Shown: in pieces, positions 37,270 through 45,400 of the stretch
Layout: every line of letters begins with the position of its first letter
Position numbering within the stretch: position 1 is the first letter of the stretch
Source of the DNA: Promicromonospora iranensis
GTDB lineage: Bacteria > Actinomycetota > Actinomycetes > Actinomycetales > Cellulomonadaceae
Reading direction: 5' to 3'
DNA length: 64,000 nt
Assembly (NCBI RefSeq): GCF_028994805.1
Contig: NZ_JAJQQP010000004.1
Span: 124,001 to 188,000, forward strand
Translations under genes and position numbers: made by a program
Notes under the pieces: generated by a model
Told to the model about the DNA's origin: nothing
The model's input: only the letters and a program-made list of their open reading frames with translations
Database searches by the model: none

Positions 37270-38039
37270 CCCAGACCCGCGGAGATGCGGGCGGCGGTGT
37301 CCCGCACCACGGGCACGAGGCCCTCGAGCCGCTCGGGCGGCATGTACGGGCGGGTCGCCGTGACGCTCACGGCCGCCACGATCGAACCCGACGCATCCCG
37401 CACCGGGGCGGCGACACAGAGGATCCCCGGCTCGTTCTCCTCCAGGTCGAAGGTGACGTCTCGTCCGGCCGAGGTCTCCATGACCCGGACGAACGTGTCG
37501 GCGGTGAGCACGTCCCGCGCCAGGCCGCCGTCGGCCGTCGCCCCGGCCGGACGTTCGGCGACGAACTGCGCCCGCCAGCGGTCCGGGCTGTCCAGGAGCA
37601 GGGCCTTGCCGATGCCGGTGCGGGTCAGCGGCATGCGGTGCCCGACCTGGGAGCGCATCACCGCCCCGCGTGTCCCGGGGATCTTGTCGAGGTAGAGCAC
37701 CTGTCCGCGGTCCTCGATCGCGAGGTGGACGGTGTCGTGCACGCGCTCGGCGAGTGCACGCAGGACCGGTGCGGCCACCCCCGTCACCGGGTTCTCCTGC
37801 AGGGCCTGGTAGCCGAGCTCGATCAGGGCGGGGCCGAGCGCGTACGCGCCGTCGTCGAGCTGGCGGAGGTAGCGCGTCGCGAGGAGCAGCTGGAGCAGGC
37901 GGTGGGTGGTGCTGCGGCCCACCCCTGTCTCCTCCGCGATCTCCCGCAGCCGGGTCCGCCCGCGTGCGACGGCGTTGACGACGGCGATGCCCCGGGCGAG
38001 CGTCTGCGTGCCCGGAGGAGGGGCGGACGGTACGGCCAT
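37248..38039 (-). CDS. IclR-family regulator of galactonate genes
   Basis: The 263-residue regulator has an N-terminal winged helix-turn-helix (TRLREIAEETGVGRSTTHRLLQLL, about 29-52) and an IclR effector domain (TGIGKALLLDS, GILCVAAPVRDASGSIVAAVSVTATR). The divergent position next to dgoK-dgoA-dgoD makes it the probable repressor of that operon, sensing a pathway intermediate such as galactonate or 2-keto-3-deoxygalactonate. The ATG is set by TAGCCT (complement of 38046-38051) ending 6 nt upstream. Its 3' end overlaps that of the OmpA-like gene by 22 nt, an antisense overlap. Confidence 0.92.
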   Translation of the reverse strand: MAVPSAPPPGTQTLARGIAVVNAVARGRTRLREIAEETGVGRSTTHRLLQLLLATRYLRQLDDGAYALGPALIELGYQALQENPVTGVAAPVLRALAERVHDTVHLAIEDRGQVLYLDKIPGTRGAVMRSQVGHRMPLTRTGIGKALLLDSPDRWRAQFVAERPAGATADGGLARDVLTADTFVRVMETSAGRDVTFDLEENEPGILCVAAPVRDASGSIVAAVSVTATRPYMPPERLEGLVPVVRDTAARISAGLGQSAGAS

Positions 38040-38045
38040 CGGGCG

Positions 38046-38101
38046 AGGCTATCCCGATAATAGGGACGCGGTACGGATATTCGGGACGCCGGTTCTACCG
38101 T
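38046..38101. promoter_or_regulatory. Divergent iclR / dgoK promoters with operator repeats
   Basis: The iclR -10 box (complement of 38046-38051, TAGCCT) and the dgoK -10 box (TACCGT, 38096-38101) flank two direct repeats, GATAATAGGGACG (38056-38068) and GATATTCGGGACG (38076-38088), matching at 11 of 13 positions and 20 bp apart. The first also sits in TCCC-N7-GGGA (38052-38066). Repeats on one helix face between divergent leaderless promoters are what an IclR tetramer would need. Confidence 0.55.
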
Positions 38102-38108
38102 CCGGAAC

Positions 38109-39116
38109 ATGGCTCACGACGCACCGCCGCGCGACGCCGCGCTGGTCGCCCTCGACTGGGGCACCACCACGTTCCGCGCCTGGCTCATGGACGGCACCGG
38201 CTCGGTGCTCGACGATGTCCGGACGGACGACGGAGCCCTGGCGGTCTCGGGCCGGGCGGACTCCGCCCAGGAGCGGTCGACCGCCTTCGAGGAGACCTTC
38301 ACGCGCCTGTGCGGCCCCTGGCTCACCCAGCACCCCGGTGTGCCGGTGCTGTGCGCCGGGATGGCGGGCTCGAACCACGGCTGGGCCGAGGCCGGGTACC
38401 TCGACGTGCCGGCGGAGCTCAGCGACCTCGCCGGGCGGCTGACCGTCGTGCCGGCCGGGGACTCGGTGGTCCACATCGTGCCCGGGCTACGGGCCACGGG
38501 CGCGGACCCGGACGTCCTGCGCGGCGAGGAGGTCCAGCTCGCCGGGGCGCTCGCCGTGCCGGCCGACCAGCCGGAGACGGTGGTGCTGCCGGGCACGCAC
38601 TCCAAGTGGGTGCGCCTGGACGCCACCCGCGTCACCGGCTTCACCACTGCCATGACCGGCGAGCTCTACGCCCTGCTGATGCGGGACAGCATCCTCGCGC
38701 GGCTCGCGACGGGAGAGCCCGGCACCGAGGTCACCGAAGCCTTCACCCGCGGCCTCGACACCGAGGCCGCACAGGGGGACGAACGCGCGCTGACCGCCCT
38801 GCTCTTCACGGCGCGGCCGCTCGTGCTCGCCGGCCGGCTCGATCCCACCGAGGTGGCCGACTACGTCTCCGGCCTGCTGATCGGCGCCGAGGTCCGGCAC
38901 TCGCTGCGCGGCGCCTCCTCCGGCGTCGTCGCGCTGTGCGGGCCCCCGGCGACCGAGCATCGCTATCGCTTCGCGCTGGAGCGCGGCGGTGCGTCCGTCC
39001 GCACGGTCGGGGAGGACGCCGCCGCCCACGGGCTGTGGCGCGTCGCACTGGACGCCGGTCTGGTGCCGGCGAGCCCGAACCCGTCCGCCCCGAGCACCGA
39101 GGAGCAGCCCGCATGA
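38109..39116 (+). CDS. dgoK: 2-dehydro-3-deoxygalactonokinase
   Basis: DgoK phosphorylates 2-keto-3-deoxygalactonate, the second step of D-galactonate breakdown. The 335-residue sugar-kinase fold protein opens with ALVALDWGTTTFRAWLMD (phosphate-1 motif) and has VLCAGMAGSNHGWAEAGYLDVPA, TVVLPGTHSKWVRLD and the late ALCGPPATEHRYRFALE. It is the first gene of dgoK-dgoA-dgoD, transcribed divergently from iclR. The start follows TACCGT by 7 nt (leaderless). The stop overlaps dgoA (ATGA). Confidence 0.93.
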   Translation: MAHDAPPRDAALVALDWGTTTFRAWLMDGTGSVLDDVRTDDGALAVSGRADSAQERSTAFEETFTRLCGPWLTQHPGVPVLCAGMAGSNHGWAEAGYLDVPAELSDLAGRLTVVPAGDSVVHIVPGLRATGADPDVLRGEEVQLAGALAVPADQPETVVLPGTHSKWVRLDATRVTGFTTAMTGELYALLMRDSILARLATGEPGTEVTEAFTRGLDTEAAQGDERALTALLFTARPLVLAGRLDPTEVADYVSGLLIGAEVRHSLRGASSGVVALCGPPATEHRYRFALERGGASVRTVGEDAAAHGLWRVALDAGLVPASPNPSAPSTEEQPA

Positions 39117-39721
39117 CCAACCGGCCCACCGGCCTCGTGGCCATCCTCCGCGGCGTGACGCCCGACGAGGCGGTCGCCGTGGCGGAGGCGGTCCTCGACG
39201 CCGGGTTCGACGCCGTCGAGGTGCCCTACAACTCCCCGGACCCGCTGGAGTCCATCCGCCGGATCCGGGCGGCCGGCCCACCGGACCGCCGCGTCGGGGC
39301 GGGCACCGTCCTCACCCCGGACGACGTGCGCCGCGCCGCCGACGCGGGGGCGTCCCTCATCGTCTCCCCCCACACACGGGCGGACGTCGTCGCGGAGACC
39401 GTGCGGCTCGGCCTGGCGAGCTACCCGGGGGCGGCCACACCGACCGAGGCGTTCGCGGCGCTCGACGCCGGTGCGCGCGCCGTGAAGCTGTTCCCGAGCA
39501 CCACCATCGGCATCGACGGCATGCGGGCCTGGGCGAGCGTGCTCCCGCCCGGGACGGAGCTCGTGCCAGTTGGCGGCGTCGACGCCACCAACCTCGCCGC
39601 CTGGGCGGCCGCGGGTGCGTCCGGCGCCGGTGTCGGGACCTCCCTCTACCGGCCGGGCGACGCGCCGGAGACGGTCGGCGTGCGAGCCGCGGAGCTCGTC
39701 CGGATCTGGCACGACAGCTGA
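39113..39721 (+). CDS. dgoA: 2-dehydro-3-deoxy-6-phosphogalactonate aldolase
   Basis: DgoA splits 2-keto-3-deoxy-6-phosphogalactonate into pyruvate and glyceraldehyde 3-phosphate. The 202-residue class I aldolase has [18 protein letters not shown], the EVPYNSPDP strand, [19 protein letters not shown] and the Schiff-base lysine in AVKLFPSTT; these match the galactonate (KDPGal) rather than gluconate (KDPG) type. It overlaps dgoK by 4 nt and is followed after 34 nt by dgoD. Its products enter central carbon metabolism. Confidence 0.93.
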   Translation: MTNRPTGLVAILRGVTPDEAVAVAEAVLDAGFDAVEVPYNSPDPLESIRRIRAAGPPDRRVGAGTVLTPDDVRRAADAGASLIVSPHTRADVVAETVRLGLASYPGAATPTEAFAALDAGARAVKLFPSTTIGIDGMRAWASVLPPGTELVPVGGVDATNLAAWAAAGASGAGVGTSLYRPGDAPETVGVRAAELVRIWHDS

Positions 39722-39755
39722 ACCCGCACCACCCGAACCGACCGAGAGGCACGCC

Positions 39756-40904
39756 GTGAAGATCACGTCGATGACGACATTCGCCCTGCCGCCGCGCTGG
39801 CTCTTCCTCAGGATCGAGACCGACGAAGGGATCGTCGGCTGGGGCGAGCCGGTCCTCGAGGGCCGGGCCGCCAGCGTCGCCGCCGCCGTCGAGGAGCTGT
39901 CGGACTACCTGATCGGCAAGGACCCCCGCCGGATCGAGGAGCACTGGACGGTCCTGTACCGCGCCGGGTTCTACCGCGGTGGCGGCATCCACATGAGCGC
40001 GCTCGCCGGCATCGACCAGGCGCTCTGGGACATCACGGGCAAGGCGCTCGGCGTGCCCGTGCACGAGCTGCTCGGCGGCCGGGTGCGCGACCGCATCAAG
40101 GTCTACTCGTGGATCGGCGGCGACCGGCCCGCCGAGACCGCCGCCCAGGCGAAGGACGCCGTCGAGCGGGGCTTCTCCGCGGTCAAGATGAACGGCCCGG
40201 AGGAGCTGCAGTACCTCGACTCGCGCGACAAGGTGGAGAAGGTCGTCGCCAACGTCGCGGCGGTGCGTGAGGCGGTCGGACCGGACATCGGCATCGGCGT
40301 CGACTTCCACGGGCGCGTGCACCGCCCCATGGCGCGCGTGCTGCTCGACGCGCTGCAGCCGTTCCACCTCATGTTCGTCGAGGAGCCCGTGCTGTCCGAG
40401 CACGTCGACGGCATCGCCGACGTGCTGCGGAACTCAGCCACGCCGATCGCGCTGGGGGAGCGGCTGTACTCCCGGTGGGACTTCAAGGACGTCATCACCT
40501 CGGGTGTGGTCGACATCATCCAGCCCGACCTCTCCCACGCCGGCGGGATCACCGAGGTCCGCAAGATCGCGGCGATGGCCGAGGCCTACGACATCGCCGT
40601 CGCCCCGCACTGCCCGCTCGGCCCCGTGGCCCTGGCCGCGTGCCTCCAGCTCGACGCCGTCGCCTACAACGCGGTGATCCAGGAGCAGAGCCTCGGCATC
40701 CACTACAACACCTCGAACGACCTGCTCGACTACATCGCGGACCCGACGGTCTTCGCCTACGACGCCGGCTCCGTGGCCATCCCGCAGGGGCCAGGTCTCG
40801 GGATCGAGGTCAACGAGGACTACGTCCGCGAACGTGCGGCCGAGGGGCACCGCTGGCGCAACCCGGTCTGGCGGCACACCGACGGCTCGTTCGCCGAGTG
40901 GTGA
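39756..40904 (+). CDS. dgoD: D-galactonate dehydratase
   Basis: DgoD dehydrates D-galactonate to 2-keto-3-deoxygalactonate, the first step. The 382-residue enolase-superfamily enzyme has the standard DgoD length and shows [58 protein letters not shown] (metal Asp and His), FVEEPV (metal Glu), [12 protein letters not shown] and the catalytic-base strand [18 protein letters not shown] 39756 follows GAGAGG. It completes galactonate use with dgoK and dgoA; no permease gene is in the operon, so uptake must be encoded elsewhere. Confidence 0.94.
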   Translation: MKITSMTTFALPPRWLFLRIETDEGIVGWGEPVLEGRAASVAAAVEELSDYLIGKDPRRIEEHWTVLYRAGFYRGGGIHMSALAGIDQALWDITGKALGVPVHELLGGRVRDRIKVYSWIGGDRPAETAAQAKDAVERGFSAVKMNGPEELQYLDSRDKVEKVVANVAAVREAVGPDIGIGVDFHGRVHRPMARVLLDALQPFHLMFVEEPVLSEHVDGIADVLRNSATPIALGERLYSRWDFKDVITSGVVDIIQPDLSHAGGITEVRKIAAMAEAYDIAVAPHCPLGPVALAACLQLDAVAYNAVIQEQSLGIHYNTSNDLLDYIADPTVFAYDAGSVAIPQGPGLGIEVNEDYVRERAAEGHRWRNPVWRHTDGSFAEW

Positions 40905-40968
40905 CGGGGCGGCGCCGGGGGTGCGGGACATAACACAGGCGCGGGGCGCCCGGCCGCCGTCCGGCACA

Positions 40969-40974
40969 TAGACT
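40969..40974 (+). promoter_or_regulatory. guaA -10 box, leaderless
   Basis: TAGACT is followed by TGGTGC and the guaA GTG at 40981. It is almost identical to the guaB box and spacing (7468-7480). Confidence 0.7.
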
Positions 40975-40980
40975 TGGTGC

Positions 40981-42591
40981 GTGACGTCACCCGCCACCGC
41001 TGGTTCAGCCCAGCCAGAGAGCCAGTTCCAGACCCCCCGCCCGGTCATCGTCGTCGACTTCGGCGCGCAGTACGCCCAGCTCATCGCGCGCCGGGTGCGC
41101 GAGGCGAAGGTGTACTCGGAGATCGTGCCGCACACGTGGTCCGTCGAGCAGATGCTCGCCAAGGACCCGGCGGCCATCATCCTGTCGGGCGGACCCTCCT
41201 CCGTGTACGCGGCGGGCGCCCCGTTCGTGGACCCCAAGCTGTTCGAGGCCGGCGTGCCGGTCATGGGCATCTGCTACGGGTTCCAGGCCATGGCGCAGGC
41301 GCTGGGTGGCGAGGTGGCCCAGACCGGCCTGAGCGAGTACGGCGGCACCGAGGTCGAGGTCTGTGCCTCCGGCGTGCTGCTCGCCGGCACGCCCGAGCAC
41401 CAGACCGCCTGGATGAGCCACGGCGACGCCGTGCACAAGGCGCCCGTCGGGTTCGAGATCCTCGCGACGTCGAGCGGCTCGCCCGTCGCAGCCTTCGAGG
41501 ACACCCGCCGCCGTCTGTACGGCGTGCAGTGGCACCCCGAGGTGAAGCACTCGGCGCACGGCCAGGCCGTGCTCGAGCACTTCCTCTACGAGGGCGCCGG
41601 GCTCGCCCCCGACTGGACCCCCGACAACGTCATCGCCGACCAGGTCGCCGCGATCAAGGCGCAGATCGGCGACGCCCGGGTCATCTGCGCGCTGTCCGGC
41701 GGCGTCGACTCCGCTGTGGCCGCGGCGCTCGTGCAGCGGGCCGTCGGCGACCAGCTCACCTGCGTGCACGTCGACCACGGCCTCATGCGGGCCGGCGAGG
41801 TCGAGCAGATCGAGAACGACTTCGTCGCCTCGACCGGCGTGCGTCTCATCGTCCGCGACGAGAAGGAGCGCTTCCTGACGGCGCTCGCGGGCGTCAGCGA
41901 CCCGGAGACCAAGCGCAAGATCATCGGCCGCGAGTTCATCCGCGTCTTCGAGGACGCGCAGCGGGACATCGTCGCCGAGGCCGGCGAGCACGGCGAGGAC
42001 GTGAAGTTCCTGGTGCAGGGCACCCTGTACCCGGACGTCGTGGAGTCCGGCGGCGGCGAGGGCGCCGCCAACATCAAGAGCCACCACAACGTGGGCGGCC
42101 TGCCCGACGACCTGGACTTCGACCTCGTCGAGCCCCTGCGGACCCTGTTCAAGGACGAGGTCCGTGCGGTGGGCCGCGAGCTCGGCGTGCCCGAGGAGAT
42201 CGTCTCGCGCCAGCCGTTCCCCGGCCCGGGCCTGGGCATCCGGATCGTCGGCGAGATCACCGCCGAGCGCCTGGAGATCCTGCGCCGTGCCGACGCGATC
42301 GCGCGTGAGGAGCTGACCAGGGCGGGGCTGGACAACGAGATCTGGCAGTGCCCCGTGGTGCTGCTCGCCGACGTGCGCAGCGTCGGCGTCCAGGGCGACG
42401 GCCGCACGTACGGCCACCCGATCGTGCTGCGCCCGGTGTCGTCCGAGGACGCGATGACCGCGGACTGGACCCGCCTGCCCTACGACGTGCTGTCGACGAT
42501 CTCGACGCGCATCACCAACGAGGTGCGTGAGGTCAACCGCGTGGTGCTCGACGTGACGAGCAAGCCGCCGGGCACCATCGAGTGGGAGTGA
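40981..42591 (+). CDS. guaA: GMP synthase (glutamine-hydrolysing)
   Basis: GuaA amidates XMP to GMP. The 536-residue two-domain protein has an N-terminal class I glutamine amidotransferase ([30 protein letters not shown], catalytic Cys in [26 protein letters not shown]) and a C-terminal ATP-pyrophosphatase with the P-loop [16 protein letters not shown], plus [18 protein letters not shown] and KPPGTIEWE at the end. The GTG start is set by the TAGACT box. It is monocistronic and ends in a GC hairpin. Together with guaB it supplies the GMP pathway. Confidence 0.98.
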   Translation: MTSPATAGSAQPESQFQTPRPVIVVDFGAQYAQLIARRVREAKVYSEIVPHTWSVEQMLAKDPAAIILSGGPSSVYAAGAPFVDPKLFEAGVPVMGICYGFQAMAQALGGEVAQTGLSEYGGTEVEVCASGVLLAGTPEHQTAWMSHGDAVHKAPVGFEILATSSGSPVAAFEDTRRRLYGVQWHPEVKHSAHGQAVLEHFLYEGAGLAPDWTPDNVIADQVAAIKAQIGDARVICALSGGVDSAVAAALVQRAVGDQLTCVHVDHGLMRAGEVEQIENDFVASTGVRLIVRDEKERFLTALAGVSDPETKRKIIGREFIRVFEDAQRDIVAEAGEHGEDVKFLVQGTLYPDVVESGGGEGAANIKSHHNVGGLPDDLDFDLVEPLRTLFKDEVRAVGRELGVPEEIVSRQPFPGPGLGIRIVGEITAERLEILRRADAIAREELTRAGLDNEIWQCPVVLLADVRSVGVQGDGRTYGHPIVLRPVSSEDAMTADWTRLPYDVLSTISTRITNEVREVNRVVLDVTSKPPGTIEWE

Positions 42592-42597
42592 CCTCCT

Positions 42598-42629
42598 GCG
42601 GCCCTGTCCCTCTCCGGGGACGGGGCCGC
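42598..42629 (+). terminator. guaA terminator
   Basis: GCGGCCCTGTCCC (42598-42610) pairs with 42617-42629 (one G-U) around a 6-nt loop, 7 nt after the guaA stop and facing the convergent prepilin peptidase gene. Confidence 0.7.
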
Positions 42630-42645
42630 GGTGCTGTGCGGAGGG

Positions 42646-43272
42646 TCATCCGCCGCTGAGCCGTGCCCAGGTCAGCCCGACGACGGTGCCCAGCAGCATG
42701 TACGGCCCGAAGGCGATGCCGGTCTTCCAGCCCGCCTGCCGCCCGAGCAGCAGGACTGCCGCGGCGACACCGGCCAGGAGATGTGCGGCGAAGACGCCGA
42801 CCAGGAGCATGGTCCACGAGTGCCAGGTCAGCACCGCGCCGAGGGCGAGCGCGAGCTTGACGTCCCCGTACCCGAGGCCGCCGCGCGGCGTGACGTGGTA
42901 GAGCAGCTGGTAGACGGCGAAGAACGCCAGGCCGCCCAGCGCCGCCCGCCCGAGCGCAGCCCAGTCGCCGGTGCCGAGCGCTGCCAGGGCGAGCAGTACC
43001 GCTGTCGCCCAGGTGAGGGGGTACACCAGCGCGTTCGGCAGCCGGTGGGTGCGCGCGTCGATGACGCCGAGCGCCGCGCCCAGGGCGGCGAGCACGAGGT
43101 ACGCGGGCGTGAGCCAGCCCGGTCCGCTCGCCCAGACCGCCCACGCGGCAGCCAGGGCGGCGGTCACCGCGATCGTCGGCGCGTACGGCGCCACCTCGCC
43201 CCGGGCCCGCCGGTACAGCCGGACGGCGAAGGGCGCGGCCGGGCTCGTCGCGGCGGGTTCGGTGGGGCTCAC
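42646..43272 (-). CDS. Prepilin peptidase, A24 family
   Basis: The 208-residue polytopic membrane protein has the two catalytic aspartates of type IV prepilin peptidases, one in GVIDARTHRLPN and one in GGLGYGDVKLALALG, set in six or so hydrophobic segments. It lacks the N-terminal methyltransferase and zinc-finger part, as in many actinobacterial TadV-like enzymes. These peptidases process type IVb/Tad pilins, but no pilus genes are in this window. GTG 43272 follows TAGCCT (complement of 43279-43284) by 6 nt, so the mRNA is probably leaderless. Confidence 0.9.
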   Translation of the reverse strand: MSPTEPAATSPAAPFAVRLYRRARGEVAPYAPTIAVTAALAAAWAVWASGPGWLTPAYLVLAALGAALGVIDARTHRLPNALVYPLTWATAVLLALAALGTGDWAALGRAALGGLAFFAVYQLLYHVTPRGGLGYGDVKLALALGAVLTWHSWTMLLVGVFAAHLLAGVAAAVLLLGRQAGWKTGIAFGPYMLLGTVVGLTWARLSGG

Positions 43273-43328
43273 CGGCCGAGGCTATCGGCGCCCGTCCGGC
43301 ACCGCACGACACCGCGCGAAGGGATGGA

Positions 43329-43415
43329 CCGAACGTAGGGATGATCGTCGGATGAGCGCTGATCATGCGACCAGACCTACGTTCGGCGGAAGGGCGCGAC
43401 CAGGCCTACGTTCGG
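43329..43415. repeat. CCGAACGTAGG inverted and direct repeats
   Basis: CCGAACGTAGG (43329-43339) can pair with either of two copies of its complement (43376-43386 and 43405-43415). The two right copies belong to a 29-bp-spaced direct repeat (GCGACCAG-CCTACGTTCGGC, from 43368 and 43397). The last copy covers the stop codon of the glycosyltransferase gene. ATGATC (43341-43346) and GATCAT (43361-43366) form a hairpin inside. Mutually exclusive folds are possible. Confidence 0.6.
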
Positions 43416-44617
43416 CCGGGGGCTGTTGCCAGGGCCGCCGCCTCCCGGTAGGCCCGCTCCGTGGTGGCCAGCACCTCCGGCCAGTCCACGCCGGACGGCG
43501 GCGTCGCGGCGCGCTCCAGCAGCCCGTCGAGCAGGTCCGGTTCGGTCACGAGTCGCACGAGTGCCGAGGCGAGCGCGGCGTCGTCGGGGACGAGGAGGCC
43601 GGCGGCACCGTCGCCCACCCGCTCGGCCACGCCAGACTCGGCGTGGGCGACCACGGCGAGCCCGGCGGCCTGCGCCTCGAGTGCGGCGATGCCGAAGGCC
43701 TCGTCCGGGGAGGGCGCGACGAAGACGTCGGCCCGCGCGTAGAGCCGCTTGAGCTCCGTGCTGGTGAGGCGTCCGGGCAGGGAGACGACGTCGCGCAGCC
43801 CGCGCTCGGCGACGAAGCGGCGTGCGGCCGCCCGTTCCGGGCCGTCACCGGCGAGGGTCACGAACAGCGCTCCGGCGGGGAGCCGAGGCACCACGTCGGC
43901 GATCGCTGCGAGCAGCGGCAGCATCCGCTTGCGCGGTGCGAACCGGGCAGCAGCCACGAAGTGCACCCCTGAACCCTCGGGCCGTGCGTCGCGCTCGGTA
44001 CGAGGTACCCGCCAGGTGTCCAGGTCGAGGCCGTTGGGCAGGATCGCGACGTCGGCCCCGCCGGCTCCCGTCCCGTCGGTGCCCGGCCCGGCGCCCCGAC
44101 GCACGAGCCGCCGCAGCGGCGCCGCCGTCAGCTCGCTCACCGCCGACCACCGCACGGGCAGGCGCGACCAGCGGACCACGGCGTCGGCCCCGGCGAACAG
44201 ACGCCAGGCACCGCCCCACACGCTGTGCACGGTCAGCACGGCGGGCAGGCCCAGCCGGGTCACGGGTCTGAGCGCGGCCTGCGCGGTCGGGGCGAGCACC
44301 CCCATGTGCAGGTGCACGACGTCGGGCCGCTCGCCCCGGGCGATCGCCGCCCGGAGGCGGGCGGTCACGTGGGCGGTGGAGCGGGGGTGGATCGGCCAGC
44401 CGCCCGGGACGCGCGCGGCGACGCGGTGCACGGTGACGCCGTCCTCGTCGGTGGTGCTCACCCCGTGCGCGCCGGGGGCGGCCGGGGTGGTGGTGATGAC
44501 CTCGACGTCGTGGCCGGCCGCCGCCTGCTGGCCGGCGAGACGGCTCACCTGGGCCTCGATCCCGCCGAGCAACGGGAGATAGGTGTCCGACACGTGAGTG
44601 ATGCGCACGCTGGTCAT
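43406..44617 (-). CDS. Glycosyltransferase family 4
   Basis: The 403-residue GT-B enzyme has an N-terminal domain with ITHVSDTYLPLLGGIEAQVSRLA (glycine-rich acceptor loop) and DVVHLHMGVLAP, and a C-terminal donor domain with FVAAARFAPRKRMLPLLAA, LAGDGPERAAARRF and the EX7E-type stretch SPDEAFGIAALEAQAAGL. Such enzymes add sugars to lipids or polysaccharides of the envelope. ATG 44617 is used; the upstream extension has no homology. No acceptor-pathway genes adjoin it. The CCGAACGTAGG repeat covers its stop. Confidence 0.9.
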   Translation of the reverse strand: MTSVRITHVSDTYLPLLGGIEAQVSRLAGQQAAAGHDVEVITTTPAAPGAHGVSTTDEDGVTVHRVAARVPGGWPIHPRSTAHVTARLRAAIARGERPDVVHLHMGVLAPTAQAALRPVTRLGLPAVLTVHSVWGGAWRLFAGADAVVRWSRLPVRWSAVSELTAAPLRRLVRRGAGPGTDGTGAGGADVAILPNGLDLDTWRVPRTERDARPEGSGVHFVAAARFAPRKRMLPLLAAIADVVPRLPAGALFVTLAGDGPERAAARRFVAERGLRDVVSLPGRLTSTELKRLYARADVFVAPSPDEAFGIAALEAQAAGLAVVAHAESGVAERVGDGAAGLLVPDDAALASALVRLVTEPDLLDGLLERAATPPSGVDWPEVLATTERAYREAAALATAPGRT

Positions 44618-44687
44618 CCTCGCACCAGGGAGGCCGTGGGTGCGGCGTAGCGGGAGCGCGCACAGGAAGATCCCGTCCGCCACACCC

Positions 44688-44720
44688 GCCGAGCGGGCCC
44701 TCGGTGAGGGCCCGCTCGGC
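44688..44720 (-). terminator. Terminator for the PspC operon
   Basis: A 15-bp perfect GC stem (44688-44702 with 44706-44720) and GGT loop follows the gene ending at 44748 on the minus strand. Confidence 0.75.
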
Positions 44721-44747
44721 CGGTGGTCGCGTACGGGGCGGGCCGCC

Positions 44748-45389
44748 CTAGCGCCGGCGGAGGCTGGAGACCACCGAGCCGACGACGAGGATCACGCCCG
44801 CCGCGCCCAGCAGGACGATGAGGGCGACGCCCAGGTCGAACATCACGCCCGCGGAGACCGCGAGGATGCCCAGCCCGACCGCGATCACGATCAGCCCCCA
44901 CACCGCCGTCCCGACACGCGGGCCGCGCCGTGCGGCGGCCTGTGCGGTCTGAGCGGGCTGGACCTGCTGGACGGTCTGTCCCGGGGCCGGCTGGGACTCC
45001 GCGGCCCCGGACCCGGTGCCCGACGCCGGAGCGGTCGCCTCGGGCGTGTCCCGTACCTCGGGCGCAGGGTCGCGCAGCGGGGCGAGCGGGTCGGAGTCGT
45101 CGTGCGCCGGGGCGTCCTGGACGGCGGCCGCTGCCGCCTCCTGCTCCTGTGCCCGTGCCGCGGCGACGCCGTAGGCCGGGTGCACCTCGCCCTCGGGCGC
45201 GGGTCCCTGGGGGAGCTGTTGGGTGGCCTGGGCGATCTCCTGGGTCGGCGGGGTCTCCGCCGCGGGGAGCACCTCGGTGGTGTCCGGGTCCTGCGGGTTC
45301 TTGTTGTCCATGGTTTCGCTCGTGTCCTGGCCCTCGGGCCGGCTCGGTGTCTTGCTCGGGTTCTTGTGGTCGCTCGTGTGCTCGGTCAT
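44748..45389 (-). CDS. Membrane protein with long disordered cytoplasmic tail
   Basis: The 213-residue protein has a disordered N-terminal 145 residues rich in Pro, Gln, Ala, Glu and Asp (TQEIAQATQQLPQGP, AQEQEAAAAAVQDAPAHDD), then two membrane helices (VWGLIVIAVGLGILAVSAGVM and GVALIVLLGAAGVILVVGSVV) and SSLRRR. I recognise no family; the helical pair looks like those in PspC-operon partners. It follows the PspC gene by 11 nt on the same strand, so it is probably part of that envelope system, perhaps a signalling or scaffold partner. Confidence 0.75.
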   Translation of the reverse strand: MTEHTSDHKNPSKTPSRPEGQDTSETMDNKNPQDPDTTEVLPAAETPPTQEIAQATQQLPQGPAPEGEVHPAYGVAAARAQEQEAAAAAVQDAPAHDDSDPLAPLRDPAPEVRDTPEATAPASGTGSGAAESQPAPGQTVQQVQPAQTAQAAARRGPRVGTAVWGLIVIAVGLGILAVSAGVMFDLGVALIVLLGAAGVILVVGSVVSSLRRR

Positions 45390-45400
45390 GGCGCGCTCCC

